Origin: CAZYHU01 sp964524475
GTDB taxonomy: Bacteria; Patescibacteriota; Minisyncoccia; Phycocordibacterales; UBA1006
Assembly (NCBI GenBank): GCA_964524475.1
Contig: CAZGCO010000002.1
Location: 1 to 64,000 of the forward strand
Reading direction: 5' to 3'
DNA: 64,000 bases
Positions within the stretch are counted from its first letter, which is position 1. Every line of letters starts with the position of its first letter. The translations under genes were made by a program, and so were the position numbers. The notes under the pieces are model-generated. The model had not been told where the DNA came from, searched no databases, and saw only the letters and a program-made list of their open reading frames with translations. Below are positions 22,171-30,513 of the stretch, one piece after another.

Positions 22171-23523
22171 ATGTCAGAAAATAATCCAAAAATCGTTACC
22201 CGTTTTGCACCATCTCCAACTGGGAAAGCTCATGCTGGGGGGTATAGAACTGCCATGTATGCATGGCTTTTTGCTCGTCAAAATAAAGGTAAATTCATAC
22301 TTCGTATTGAAGATACCGATAAAGCTCGTAATACAGAAGAATCAAAAGATGATATTTTTGAGGCGTTAGCATGGCTCGGTATTAACCATGACGAAATGTA
22401 TATTCAGTCAGAAAACCTTGAACGACACAAAGAGGTCCTTAAAAAACTTATTAATGAAGACAAGGCGTATGTTTCTCATGAACCTTCAAATGATGACCTC
22501 ACTGTTATAAAAGATGTAATTCGTTTTCGTAACCCTGGTCAGGTAATTACTTTTACTGATCTTATTCGTGGCGAGGTAACTATTAATACTGAAGATCTCG
22601 GAGACTTTGTTTTAGCTAGAACTATTGATGACCCAGTATATCATTTAGCGGCTATTGTAGATGACCATGACGAAGGAGTAACTCATGTGATTCGCGCAGA
22701 AGAGCATATTCCTAATACTCCGAGACATATTCTTATTATGCAGGCACTTGGTTGGGATATTCCACAGTATGCGCACTTACCGTTGGTACTTACAGCTGAT
22801 AGAAAAAAACTATCAAAACGCAAGGGGGCGCTTGCGATGACAGACTATGCAAAATTAGGCTATTTACCAGGAGCGGTTTTTAATTGTATTTCAATGTTAG
22901 GGTGGAATCCTGCTGATCCTGGATCTGAACAGGAAATATTTTTAATTCCTGAACTTATTGAAAGATTTAATTTTAATAGAATGCAAAAAGCAGGTGCAAT
23001 ATTTAATACTGAAAAGCTCAATTGGTTTAATCGTGAATATATTAAATCACTCGACACCGATACACAGAAAAAATATGTGAAGGATTTTATGCCAAGTGAA
23101 TTACTTGAAAAAATAGGGAATGAAACATTTGAAAAACTTTTCCCAGTAATTATCGAACGTGTAGAATATTTTGGTCAGGTAACAGAAATGGCAGCATCTG
23201 GCGAGTATGATTATACTGCCACAGAACCTGTGTATGATATCGAACGCGCCATCTGGAAAACCTGCGACAGGGAAACCACACAGAAACACTTGCAATATGT
23301 ACATGATACATGGTCAGCACATACAGGACTATGGAATCATGAAACCTTGAAATCTATTGTATGGGATTATGCGCAGGAACATGGGGCAGGGAATGTGTTG
23401 TGGCCAGTGCGCTATGCGCTCACCGGGCGTGAAAAATCTCCTGATCCGTTCGTTGTGGCATATATTATCGACAAGGAAAAAACATTGCAGAGACTACAAT
23501 TTGCAATAAATAATTTAGAATAA
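22171..23523 (+). CDS. gltX: glutamyl-tRNA synthetase
   Basis: 450 residues, class I synthetase. The HIGH motif appears as FAPSPTGKAHAGGYRT and the KMSKS motif as DRKKLSKRKGA; FILRIEDTDKARN is the glutamate-site segment. The N-terminal catalytic part is slightly short and the C-terminal anticodon domain is intact. Because a tRNA-Gln is present and no GlnRS is seen here, it may be a non-discriminating GluRS working with GatCAB; that is an inference. The 3' end (Leu-Glu-stop) is part of the palindromic terminator shared with convergent recG. Confidence 0.93.
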   Translation: MSENNPKIVTRFAPSPTGKAHAGGYRTAMYAWLFARQNKGKFILRIEDTDKARNTEESKDDIFEALAWLGINHDEMYIQSENLERHKEVLKKLINEDKAYVSHEPSNDDLTVIKDVIRFRNPGQVITFTDLIRGEVTINTEDLGDFVLARTIDDPVYHLAAIVDDHDEGVTHVIRAEEHIPNTPRHILIMQALGWDIPQYAHLPLVLTADRKKLSKRKGALAMTDYAKLGYLPGAVFNCISMLGWNPADPGSEQEIFLIPELIERFNFNRMQKAGAIFNTEKLNWFNREYIKSLDTDTQKKYVKDFMPSELLEKIGNETFEKLFPVIIERVEYFGQVTEMAASGEYDYTATEPVYDIERAIWKTCDRETTQKHLQYVHDTWSAHTGLWNHETLKSIVWDYAQEHGAGNVLWPVRYALTGREKSPDPFVVAYIIDKEKTLQRLQFAINNLE

Positions 23524-23558
23524 AAAAAGCAAGGAAACTTGCTTTTTTTATTCTAAAT
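23513..23558. terminator. palindromic terminator shared by convergent gltX and recG
   Basis: Perfect 21-bp arms 23513-23533 and 23538-23558 around GAAA. Each arm contains the last codons and stop of one gene; both proteins therefore end in Leu-Glu-stop. Confidence 0.9.
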
Positions 23559-25709
23559 GTATTTCAAAATCATTATTTACGATAGCCTGTGCCAAGTGTG
23601 GGTACTGTACAAGATCAGGATCGGTTGCAATAATATGTTTTGCTTCGTTTCTGGCATATTCTACCATTTTGATATTTTTTATTGCCTCCATTCCCAGGTC
23701 AGAAATACCCCATTGTTTCATACCCCATAAATCTCCGGTACCACGCTGTGCGAGATCCAGTTCTGCTAATTCAAAACCATTTTTTGCACGAACAAAGGCG
23801 TTCATACGTTCGGTCGTTTTCGGTGTTTTTGTATTCGCGAATAAATAACAATATGCCTGATGATTACTTCGGATAACACGACCGCGTAACTGATGTAATT
23901 GAGCGAGGCCGAATCGTTCAGCGCCTTCGATAATAATATTTGTTGCATTCGGTACGTTTACGCCGACTTCGACAACTGATGTGGAAACCAGTATATCTAT
24001 TTCATGATTGCTGAATTTTTTCATGACCTCTGTTTTTTTTGCGGGGGTCATTTTACTATGCATGATATCAATACGGTACCCCTTGAATATCGTTTTGCTT
24101 CACTGGTCACACTTTTTAAATTTAGTTTTTGTTCTGCATCGGGGTCAGGTTCGTCGATACGTGGACAAATAACATACAGCTGTCGTCCCGCGTCCAGTTC
24201 GTTTCGTATTGATGCATACGCCTGTTCTCGTGCTGTGTCTATTTCGGGTATTACTGCGGTAATGACAGGTTTACGACCAGTTGGCATACTGTCGATAACG
24301 GATAAATCCAGGTCGCCATATATCGTGAGTGCGAGCGTTCGGGGAATAGGTGTTGCGGTCATGGATAAATAGTGTGGTGCATGACCTTCTTTTTTGGCGA
24401 GTTTCATACGCTGGTTTGTTCCGAAACGATGTTGTTCGTCGATAATTACCAATCCTAAATCCTGAAATGCGACTGATTTTTGTATCAATGCGTGGGTACC
24501 TATCAGGATAGGGATTTCACCATTTTTAACCAATTTTAATAACTGTGTTCGGGAGATTTCTGTCCATGATTTCTGTTGGGATGCTATTTTACTGGGAAAC
24601 TTGCGACATCCAGATCCAGTAATGAGTCCAATAGAAATTCCCGTATGTTTGAAATATTCAATAAAATTTTCGAATAATTGTGTTGCCAGGACCTCTGTAG
24701 GTGCCATGTATGCTACCTGCAGATTACCGAAATCCTGCCCGTCTGGGCGATTCATAATCGTTGCATAGGTGGCTACAGCTGCCACAAATGTTTTACCACT
24801 CCCTACGTCACCTTCTATCAGTCGTGACATAGGTTTGTCATCTTGCAGGTCTGTCAGTACCTGCTGTAATGCGGTGTTCTGTGCATCAGTAGGTGTAAAG
24901 GGAAATCGTTTCATGAAATCTGTAATATCATGTTTGTCTACATGTAAACGGTATGAAAATAACGATTCATACATACTGCGTTCTTTATTTCGTTTTACAT
25001 GTATGAGAAATATTTCCTGAAATGCAAATCTCTTTCGTGCTGCATCTGCGTGTTCTTTTTTCTCTGGCATATGTATCCATACCAATGCCTTTGCTAAAGT
25101 AGGTAGATTATATTTTTCAAGAATGGCAGTAGGGATTGGGTCAGAAATTATTTCATGGATTTTTGCACGGAGGATTTTTTGAATACTATGATATATCCAT
25201 TTTGAACTGATACCACGTGTTTCTGGATATACTGGATAACCAAAAAATTGTTTTGCATCAGCAGGTGAAAACAGCATGTCTTGTAAATCGATCGGCATAT
25301 CTGGACTGCGTTCTATTTCTGGATTCATGAGACTGCGACCATATTTACCGTCAGTGATTTTGCCGGTTAGTTTCACGGTGTCACCGTCGTGATACATTTT
25401 TGCCAGATATGCCTGATTCAACCAGATGATTTTTATAGTATTACCTATTACATCGGTCAGCGTTGCACTACTCATAGGTACTTTACTCGTAAACGTTTTC
25501 TTTGTTTCCAGTTTTGATATTTTACCGTACAAGGTAGCCAGGTTGCCATCAGTTGCGAGATCAATAGTTGTTGCTGAACTCATGTCGCAATAACGCACAT
25601 GAACATGATACAACAGGTCGGTAAGGGTTGTGTTACGTAATCTAGTTAGGGCTTTTTTCTGATCCGGGGTGAGTCTTGATAATTGTTCAATAGGTGTCGT
25701 AGGGGTCAT
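23548..25709 (-). pseudogene. recG: ATP-dependent DNA helicase RecG, interrupted by a frameshift
   Basis: RecG remodels stalled replication forks. The first part (from 25709) has the N-terminal OB 'wedge' region, Walker A EGDVGSGKTFVAAVA, the DEQH box VIIDEQHRFG and SMTATPIPRTLAL. Near 24088-24092 the frame breaks after SVTSEAKR: reading on gives nonsense and a stop at about 24048, whereas the other frame continues with IFKGYRIDIMHSKMT and runs through STSVVEVGVNVPNA and QLHQLRGRVIRS to 23548. One missing base explains it. Both halves are well conserved, so a recent mutation or an assembly indel is more likely than decay. Confidence 0.9.
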
Positions 25710-25735
25710 AAAATATGTATGTATTATAGCATAAT

Positions 25736-25769
25736 AAAAAAACTACTGATATCAGTAGTTTTTTTTTAT
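25736..25769 (-). terminator. terminator of the response regulator-kinase transcript
   Basis: Perfect 15-bp arms meeting at GATATC (25736-25765), with a nine-T run on the plus side and A's on the other. Confidence 0.8.
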
Positions 25770-26146
25770 TTTACAATACCGGTAACTTTTTCTACTAGTT
25801 CATCCAAGGTAAAGTTTGACTTGACCATATAGTCGCTGACACCCATTTCCATACAGGTTTTCATGTCTTTTTCATCACCAAGGTTTGAAAAAACCAATAC
25901 TTGCATAGATTTTGTAGATGGTTCGTTACGTAATGCACGTAATACATCAAAACCAGTCATCACCGGGAGCATGAGGTCTAGAATAACCAAGTTAGGAGAT
26001 TCAGAAACAGTCATGTCGAGACCTGATTTTCCATCACTGGCCATAACCACCGTAAAACCTGATTTTTCAAGTTTGGTTACCGCAAGACTGCGGAGAAAGT
26101 CATCATCCTCGATAATAAGGATCTTTTTTTGAGTATTTTTTTCCAT
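25766..26146 (-). CDS. CheY-like single-domain response regulator
   Basis: 126 residues, one receiver domain and no output domain. The acidic pair (IIEDDDFLRS), the phosphoacceptor VILDLMLPVMTGFD, the switch Ser in VLVFSN and the conserved Lys in YMVKSNFT are all present. It follows the histidine kinase gene by 21 bp, so the two likely form one two-component pair. Without an output domain it must act by protein-protein contacts or phosphotransfer. Confidence 0.92.
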   Translation of the reverse strand: MEKNTQKKILIIEDDDFLRSLAVTKLEKSGFTVVMASDGKSGLDMTVSESPNLVILDLMLPVMTGFDVLRALRNEPSTKSMQVLVFSNLGDEKDMKTCMEMGVSDYMVKSNFTLDELVEKVTGIVK

Positions 26147-26167
26147 ATGATGAATAGTATATATGAA

Positions 26168-26914
26168 TTATGCAGTATCTGCAATCGGTAATTGCACGAA
26201 AAATGTAGTACCAATATCAGGAATACTTTCGAACCAAATATTACCATGATGATAATCAGTTATTTGTTTTGCTACATAGAGACCGAGACCCGTACCTGAA
26301 CCATAACCAACGGCGTTGTCTGCACGATAGAGTTTTGTAAATATTTTGTTCACCGCGTTTTCTGGGATACCGATACCCATGTCGGTTACTGATATAACAA
26401 CTGTATTATGTAATTGTTCTATACGAACCGTCACGGTTGTATCACAGGGTGAATATTTTATCGCGTTTTCTATCAGGTTCTGGAATACAATACCCAGTTT
26501 GTCAGGGTCACCCTGTACCGATGTGGTCGTATCGGGTAGGGTATTAATAATAATAACAGATATGTTTTTTTGGAGAGCTTCACTGGTAAACTGATGTACT
26601 ATTTTTTCTATAAATGATGTTGTGGTAATTGATTGTGGATGAAACTGCATATGCCATTCATGAGTATGATTAACATTAGATAAATCGTTTAATAGTTTTA
26701 GTGCATCAGTGATATTTTTTTGTGATTTTTGTACGAGTTCTTTTTTGTCATCAGGAATGTCGATACCCAGAGACCCATCAGCGAGCATTTCTAAAAACCA
26801 TTTTTCTGCAGTCAGTGGTGTACGTAATTGGTGAATCATCATCGACAAATAGTCAGTACGTTCACCCAACAGACGGTTGAGTTCGTTATTATTCTCTGTA
26901 CGTAGATCGTCCAT
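26168..26914 (-). CDS. soluble sensor histidine kinase
   Basis: 248 residues from the ATG at 26914, chosen because a -10 box (TATACT, 26923-26928) lies 8 nt upstream; a longer frame starts at 26974 inside the terminator palindrome. The H-box MMIHQLRTPL places His at 28, then N-box FQNLIENAIKYS, G1 DMGIGIPE and G2 GSGTGLGLYVAKQI. There is no membrane helix and no PAS or GAF domain, only about 20 residues before the dimerisation helix. It must sense its signal through a partner. The receiver gene follows immediately. Confidence 0.92.
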   Translation of the reverse strand: MDDLRTENNNELNRLLGERTDYLSMMIHQLRTPLTAEKWFLEMLADGSLGIDIPDDKKELVQKSQKNITDALKLLNDLSNVNHTHEWHMQFHPQSITTTSFIEKIVHQFTSEALQKNISVIIINTLPDTTTSVQGDPDKLGIVFQNLIENAIKYSPCDTTVTVRIEQLHNTVVISVTDMGIGIPENAVNKIFTKLYRADNAVGYGSGTGLGLYVAKQITDYHHGNIWFESIPDIGTTFFVQLPIADTA

Positions 26915-26922
26915 ATATTTAC

Positions 26923-26928
26923 AGTATA
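26923..26928 (-). promoter_or_regulatory. -10 box TATACT for the histidine kinase gene (leaderless)
   Basis: On the minus strand TATACT ends 8 nt before the ATG at 26914. Confidence 0.6.
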
Positions 26929-26953
26929 TGCCTGTGGTACAGAATGTGCAAGG

Positions 26954-26999
26954 AGTAACACAAACAAAGGACACATATGTGTCCTTTGTTTGTGTTACT
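26954..26999. terminator. 46-bp perfect palindromic terminator
   Basis: Perfect 23-nt arms meet at ACACATATGTGT. It ends the glycoside hydrolase-like gene (minus strand) and precedes the kinase promoter. Confidence 0.85.
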
Positions 27000-27006
27000 T
27001 GATATT

Positions 27007-28191
27007 TTATTCTTTACTGTATGCCCCTACGGTGTAACTGTTTCCAGGATCCCATATCATATAGGAATGAATACCCAGTTTTTCAAGGGCGTTTATTTGT
27101 GCGCGAACCTCGGTTATGCCATATTGTGCTCCCATATTAAAATCTTGTATCCATGGACGAAACACTGATGGTTCCATATTCAACGTTTTTGCCTGGTCGA
27201 TACCACCTTGCATAGCAATGGTGACTATTTCACCTGGGTGTGCTGCAGGGTTTGCAAAATTATGAAAATTCTTTGGATAATGTGACGGATAAATCATGGG
27301 TGCAATATAATCAAAATATGGTAATGCACGCACGAGAACCTGTCCAATACCCAGATCGTCGGTATTTGTTGTGGTCATTCCGAACAAGTCTGCTGATGTA
27401 GGAATATTTCGTTCTACACGGAGCTGATTGTTGAGATAAGCAAAGAAATTTTCGATATGATCTGCACGGGTTAGATTACCATCTGTTGGATAACTGATGT
27501 CCTGGATATTACCATCACTGGGGAAACGAACATAATCAAAATTAATCTCATCAAAACCTGCTTCATAACTACCAATAGCTAGATTCGTCATATAATCCCA
27601 TACAGGTTTTTTTGTTGGATCCAGGAATGATAATCCCTTGCGGTCTTTCCAGATTGATCCATCAGATTTTTTATTGATTGCCCATTGTGGATATGCGTGG
27701 GTGAGATAAGGATCCTGAAAAACAGCAATACGTCCGATAACGTAGATATTTTTATCATGAAGCGTTTTTATCAGGGTATTTATGTCAGCAATACGTGCTA
27801 CAGGCGAACCTGTTTTTTGTACAACATCATTGTTAACCATAAATGAAACACGCCCAGTATCATCCTTGATATCAATAATCACCGCATTAATATTTGTATC
27901 ATCAATTAATTGTATTATTTTATTACGCATCGTGGTACCACTGGCTACCCATGATGACATGTATAATGCACGAACGTGTGTTGGTGTTGGTATGTGGGTT
28001 ACCTGTACTTGTGGTTGGGTAGCTACTGGTACCGTTTGTTCTGTTTCAGTAACCTGCGGTGTTGTTTGTTGCGCTGGCGTTTCTTTCTTTTGTATACTTC
28101 CTGAGACAGGCTGTAATAATAAAAAACCAACACCAAATACCGCAATAAACAAGAGTGTCACAATAATAATGAGGACGTGATGATTTTTCAT
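27007..28191 (-). CDS. putative glycoside hydrolase (DUF4015 type), membrane-anchored
   Basis: 394 residues. An N-terminal membrane anchor lies at about 6-27 (LIIIVTLLFIAVFGVGFLLL), followed by a Thr/Gln/Pro-rich linker to about 70. The rest is a TIM-barrel-like domain with VRALYMSSWVASGTTMRN, VIIDIKDDTGRVSF, IYVIGRIAVFQDPYL and EINFDYVRFPSDG, the signature of the putative glycosyl hydrolase family often labelled DUF4015. It probably acts outside the membrane on a surface polysaccharide. No substrate has been shown for the family, to my knowledge. It follows recR closely on the same strand (15 bp). Confidence 0.85.
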   Translation of the reverse strand: MKNHHVLIIIVTLLFIAVFGVGFLLLQPVSGSIQKKETPAQQTTPQVTETEQTVPVATQPQVQVTHIPTPTHVRALYMSSWVASGTTMRNKIIQLIDDTNINAVIIDIKDDTGRVSFMVNNDVVQKTGSPVARIADINTLIKTLHDKNIYVIGRIAVFQDPYLTHAYPQWAINKKSDGSIWKDRKGLSFLDPTKKPVWDYMTNLAIGSYEAGFDEINFDYVRFPSDGNIQDISYPTDGNLTRADHIENFFAYLNNQLRVERNIPTSADLFGMTTTNTDDLGIGQVLVRALPYFDYIAPMIYPSHYPKNFHNFANPAAHPGEIVTIAMQGGIDQAKTLNMEPSVFRPWIQDFNMGAQYGITEVRAQINALEKLGIHSYMIWDPGNSYTVGAYSKE

Positions 28192-28205
28192 AGAAAGAGA
28201 ATGAA

Positions 28206-28859
28206 TTATTTGCGATTTTGAAACGCACTAGCTAATGTGTCGGGGTCACTATATTCTACCTCGGTTCCTGTAGAAAATCCACGTCCCAATTGTGAAATAG
28301 TAAATTCATATTTTTGTGCCCAGGGAGAAAGTTTTTGTTTTACGATTTGTGCGGTGCGGTCACCTTCTGGATGTGCAGATAATGCAAAGATGATTTCTGA
28401 AATTCCGACGGTGTCTGCCCAGGGGAGGTCCCGGGTAATTTTCCCTGTACATTTTTGTTCAATAATACGCAACAGTTCATCAATACGAATAGATTTTGAT
28501 AAATCTGTATCAAGAATAGGAGCAAGTCCACCCAAGACAAAATAATGTCCAGAAAATGCATGTGATTTTTCTATGGCATCTATATCAGTATCTTTTTCTA
28601 CAATCATCATAATACGTGAATCACGTGATGGGTCGGTAATCAGCGGTGCGTATGTTTGTGTGGGTTCGGTAGGCGCAAAATATTGAAAACTAATAGGACA
28701 AATACGCATGCTTTTCGGGACGGTATTAATTAATCCTGCCAGTTTTTGGGTATAGCTGGATCCACTGCGTAATATGAAATACGCAAAACGCCTGGCTTGG
28801 CGTGGGCCAATACCAGGAAATTTTGTAAATGATTGTGATAATTCGTCGAGTGGGTTCAT
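28206..28859 (-). CDS. recR: recombination protein RecR without its zinc finger
   Basis: 217 residues. The helix-hairpin-helix FPGIGPRQARRFAYFIL and the Toprim region MMIVEKDTDIDAIEKSHA with YFVLGGLAPILD identify RecR, which loads RecA with RecF and RecO. The four-cysteine zinc finger normally between them is lost: only one cysteine (RICPISFQY) remains and the rest is replaced. The C-terminal ATP-binding-like EGDRTAQIVKQKL and GRGFSTGTEVEYSD are conserved. Its start is 3 bp from the dnaB stop, so it is co-transcribed with dnaB. Confidence 0.92.
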   Translation of the reverse strand: MNPLDELSQSFTKFPGIGPRQARRFAYFILRSGSSYTQKLAGLINTVPKSMRICPISFQYFAPTEPTQTYAPLITDPSRDSRIMMIVEKDTDIDAIEKSHAFSGHYFVLGGLAPILDTDLSKSIRIDELLRIIEQKCTGKITRDLPWADTVGISEIIFALSAHPEGDRTAQIVKQKLSPWAQKYEFTISQLGRGFSTGTEVEYSDPDTLASAFQNRK

Positions 28860-28862
28860 ATA

Positions 28863-30299
28863 CTAAAAATCATCATCAGGCACTCCACCGAATGGGGTGT
28901 TTTTCTTTGAAAAATCATCAAAACTATTTCGGTCAATATCCATGAATGTTGTTTTTGCGCTATCAAAATGTAATTCCAAATCTCCAATTGCACCGTTTCT
29001 GTGTTTTGCAATGATAATCTTTGTGGTACCTGTTTGTTCTTCTTTGGGTTTAAATCTATCTTCACTGTGAATGAACATTACGACATCCGCGTCCTGTTCA
29101 ATAGATCCTGAATCACGGAGATCGGACAGTCGTGGTTCTCCTCCACGGGATTCTACCGCACGGGACAACTGTGATAGGGCAATTACGGGAACTTTTAATT
29201 CTCGAGCGAGACCTTTCAGAGCACGTGAGATTTCTGTTACCTGGTTTACCATACTGTCATAGTTTTTCGTAGTATGGATGAGCTGGAGATAATCCACGAG
29301 GATGAGCCCCAGTCCGTGTTCAGCCTTGAGTCGTCGTGCCACCGAACGCATCTGGAGTATCGTGGTACCTGGAGTATCATCAATATATATAGGTGCCTTG
29401 CCAAGTCTGGCTGATGCTTCCTGGAGCATATCCATATCATGTTCGGTGAGTGCGATACCTGTACGCATTTTCCATGCATCTACCTTGGCCTCTGCAGAGA
29501 GCATACGATCAACGAGTGATTGTGCGGACATTTCAAGTGAGAAGACTCCTACGGGAATATTGTGATGGAGTGCAGCATGACGAGCCAGGTCGAGCGCAAG
29601 GGATGTTTTTCCCATCGACGGACGTGCAGCAAGAATAACAAGATCGGACTGTTGAAACCCAGAGAGTTTTTTATCCATATCACGAAATCCTGTCGGTACA
29701 CCACGGAGTTCACCTGTGTTGTCTTTTAATTTCATGAGCAGTTCCCATGTCATGGGCAAGATTTCACGAATACCGGTGAATTTTTTTGCATTAGTTCCAC
29801 GATTGGTAATACCCATGATTTTTTTCTCTGCAGTGTCGAGTACATGTTCTACTTCGTCACCTTCGTTAAATGCATGTTCAACGATTTCATCACCCGCATT
29901 AATGAGACTACGTAATATAGATTTTTTGTTTACGATACTTGCATAATAATCCATGTTTGTAGCACTTGGTACCATACCAGTAATTTCTGCCAGATATGAT
30001 CCACCACCCACGGTGTCGAACAAATTGTTTTCACGCAGACGTGTGGTCAGGGTTACGATATCAATCGGTTCGTTTTTGCGAGAAAGCTCCATCATCTCAC
30101 GATAAATAATACGATGCTTTTCTACATAAAAAGAATCAGGAGAAATAATATCACCAATATCATAAATAATCTGTGGACGTAATAATACCGAACCAAGTAA
30201 TGCCTTTTCTGCATCAATGTTTTGTGGGGGTACACGCATACCACGAGATACTGATGGTGTCGGAGTAAATGATTTTTTTGTGAATGTTTTTTCTGACAT
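28863..30299 (-). CDS. dnaB: replicative DNA helicase DnaB
   Basis: 478 residues. The N-terminal dimerisation domain (PPQNIDAEKALLGSVLL), linker and RecA-like ATPase are complete: Walker A LAARPSMGKTSLALDL, IYIDDTPGTTI, Walker B LGLILVDYLQLI and the arginine-finger region DLRDSGSIEQDADVVMFIH. DnaB unwinds the fork as a hexamer. It starts a run dnaB-recR-glycoside hydrolase on the minus strand and is divergent from the TraG-like gene; a DnaA-box-like sequence lies in the shared upstream region. Confidence 0.96.
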   Translation of the reverse strand: MSEKTFTKKSFTPTPSVSRGMRVPPQNIDAEKALLGSVLLRPQIIYDIGDIISPDSFYVEKHRIIYREMMELSRKNEPIDIVTLTTRLRENNLFDTVGGGSYLAEITGMVPSATNMDYYASIVNKKSILRSLINAGDEIVEHAFNEGDEVEHVLDTAEKKIMGITNRGTNAKKFTGIREILPMTWELLMKLKDNTGELRGVPTGFRDMDKKLSGFQQSDLVILAARPSMGKTSLALDLARHAALHHNIPVGVFSLEMSAQSLVDRMLSAEAKVDAWKMRTGIALTEHDMDMLQEASARLGKAPIYIDDTPGTTILQMRSVARRLKAEHGLGLILVDYLQLIHTTKNYDSMVNQVTEISRALKGLARELKVPVIALSQLSRAVESRGGEPRLSDLRDSGSIEQDADVVMFIHSEDRFKPKEEQTGTTKIIIAKHRNGAIGDLELHFDSAKTTFMDIDRNSFDDFSKKNTPFGGVPDDDF

Positions 30300-30344
30300 A
30301 AAATTTATGACATTATCATATCATACAGCTCTGTGCTGTGCTAC

Positions 30345-30350
30345 TATTAT
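30345..30350 (-). promoter_or_regulatory. -10 box TATAAT, probable dnaB promoter
   Basis: A TATAAT on the minus strand lies about 45 bp before the dnaB ATG, so dnaB should have a short leader, unlike most genes here. Confidence 0.45.
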
Positions 30351-30396
30351 AAAAAATACCTGTTATTTCCATGTGATTTAAGGTGGGGAATACATG

Positions 30397-30405
30397 TGTG
30401 GAAAA
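30397..30405 (-). promoter_or_regulatory. DnaA-box-like sequence between dnaB and the TraG-like gene
   Basis: TGTGGAAAA, the reverse complement of TTTTCCACA, in the 214-bp divergent spacer. Confidence 0.35.
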
Positions 30406-30496
30406 AATAGTCCCTTTGTTTTTATGGTGATATAAAAAGCTTTAGTAAATGTCAAAAAAATAATATTTTTTCCTTGCTTGTCTATATTGCTTGATA

Positions 30497-30502
30497 TATA
30501 AT
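30497..30502 (+). promoter_or_regulatory. -10 box TATAAT for the TraG-like gene
   Basis: TATAAT ends 11 nt before the ATG at 30514. Confidence 0.5.
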
Positions 30503-30513
30503 ATAAACAATAT

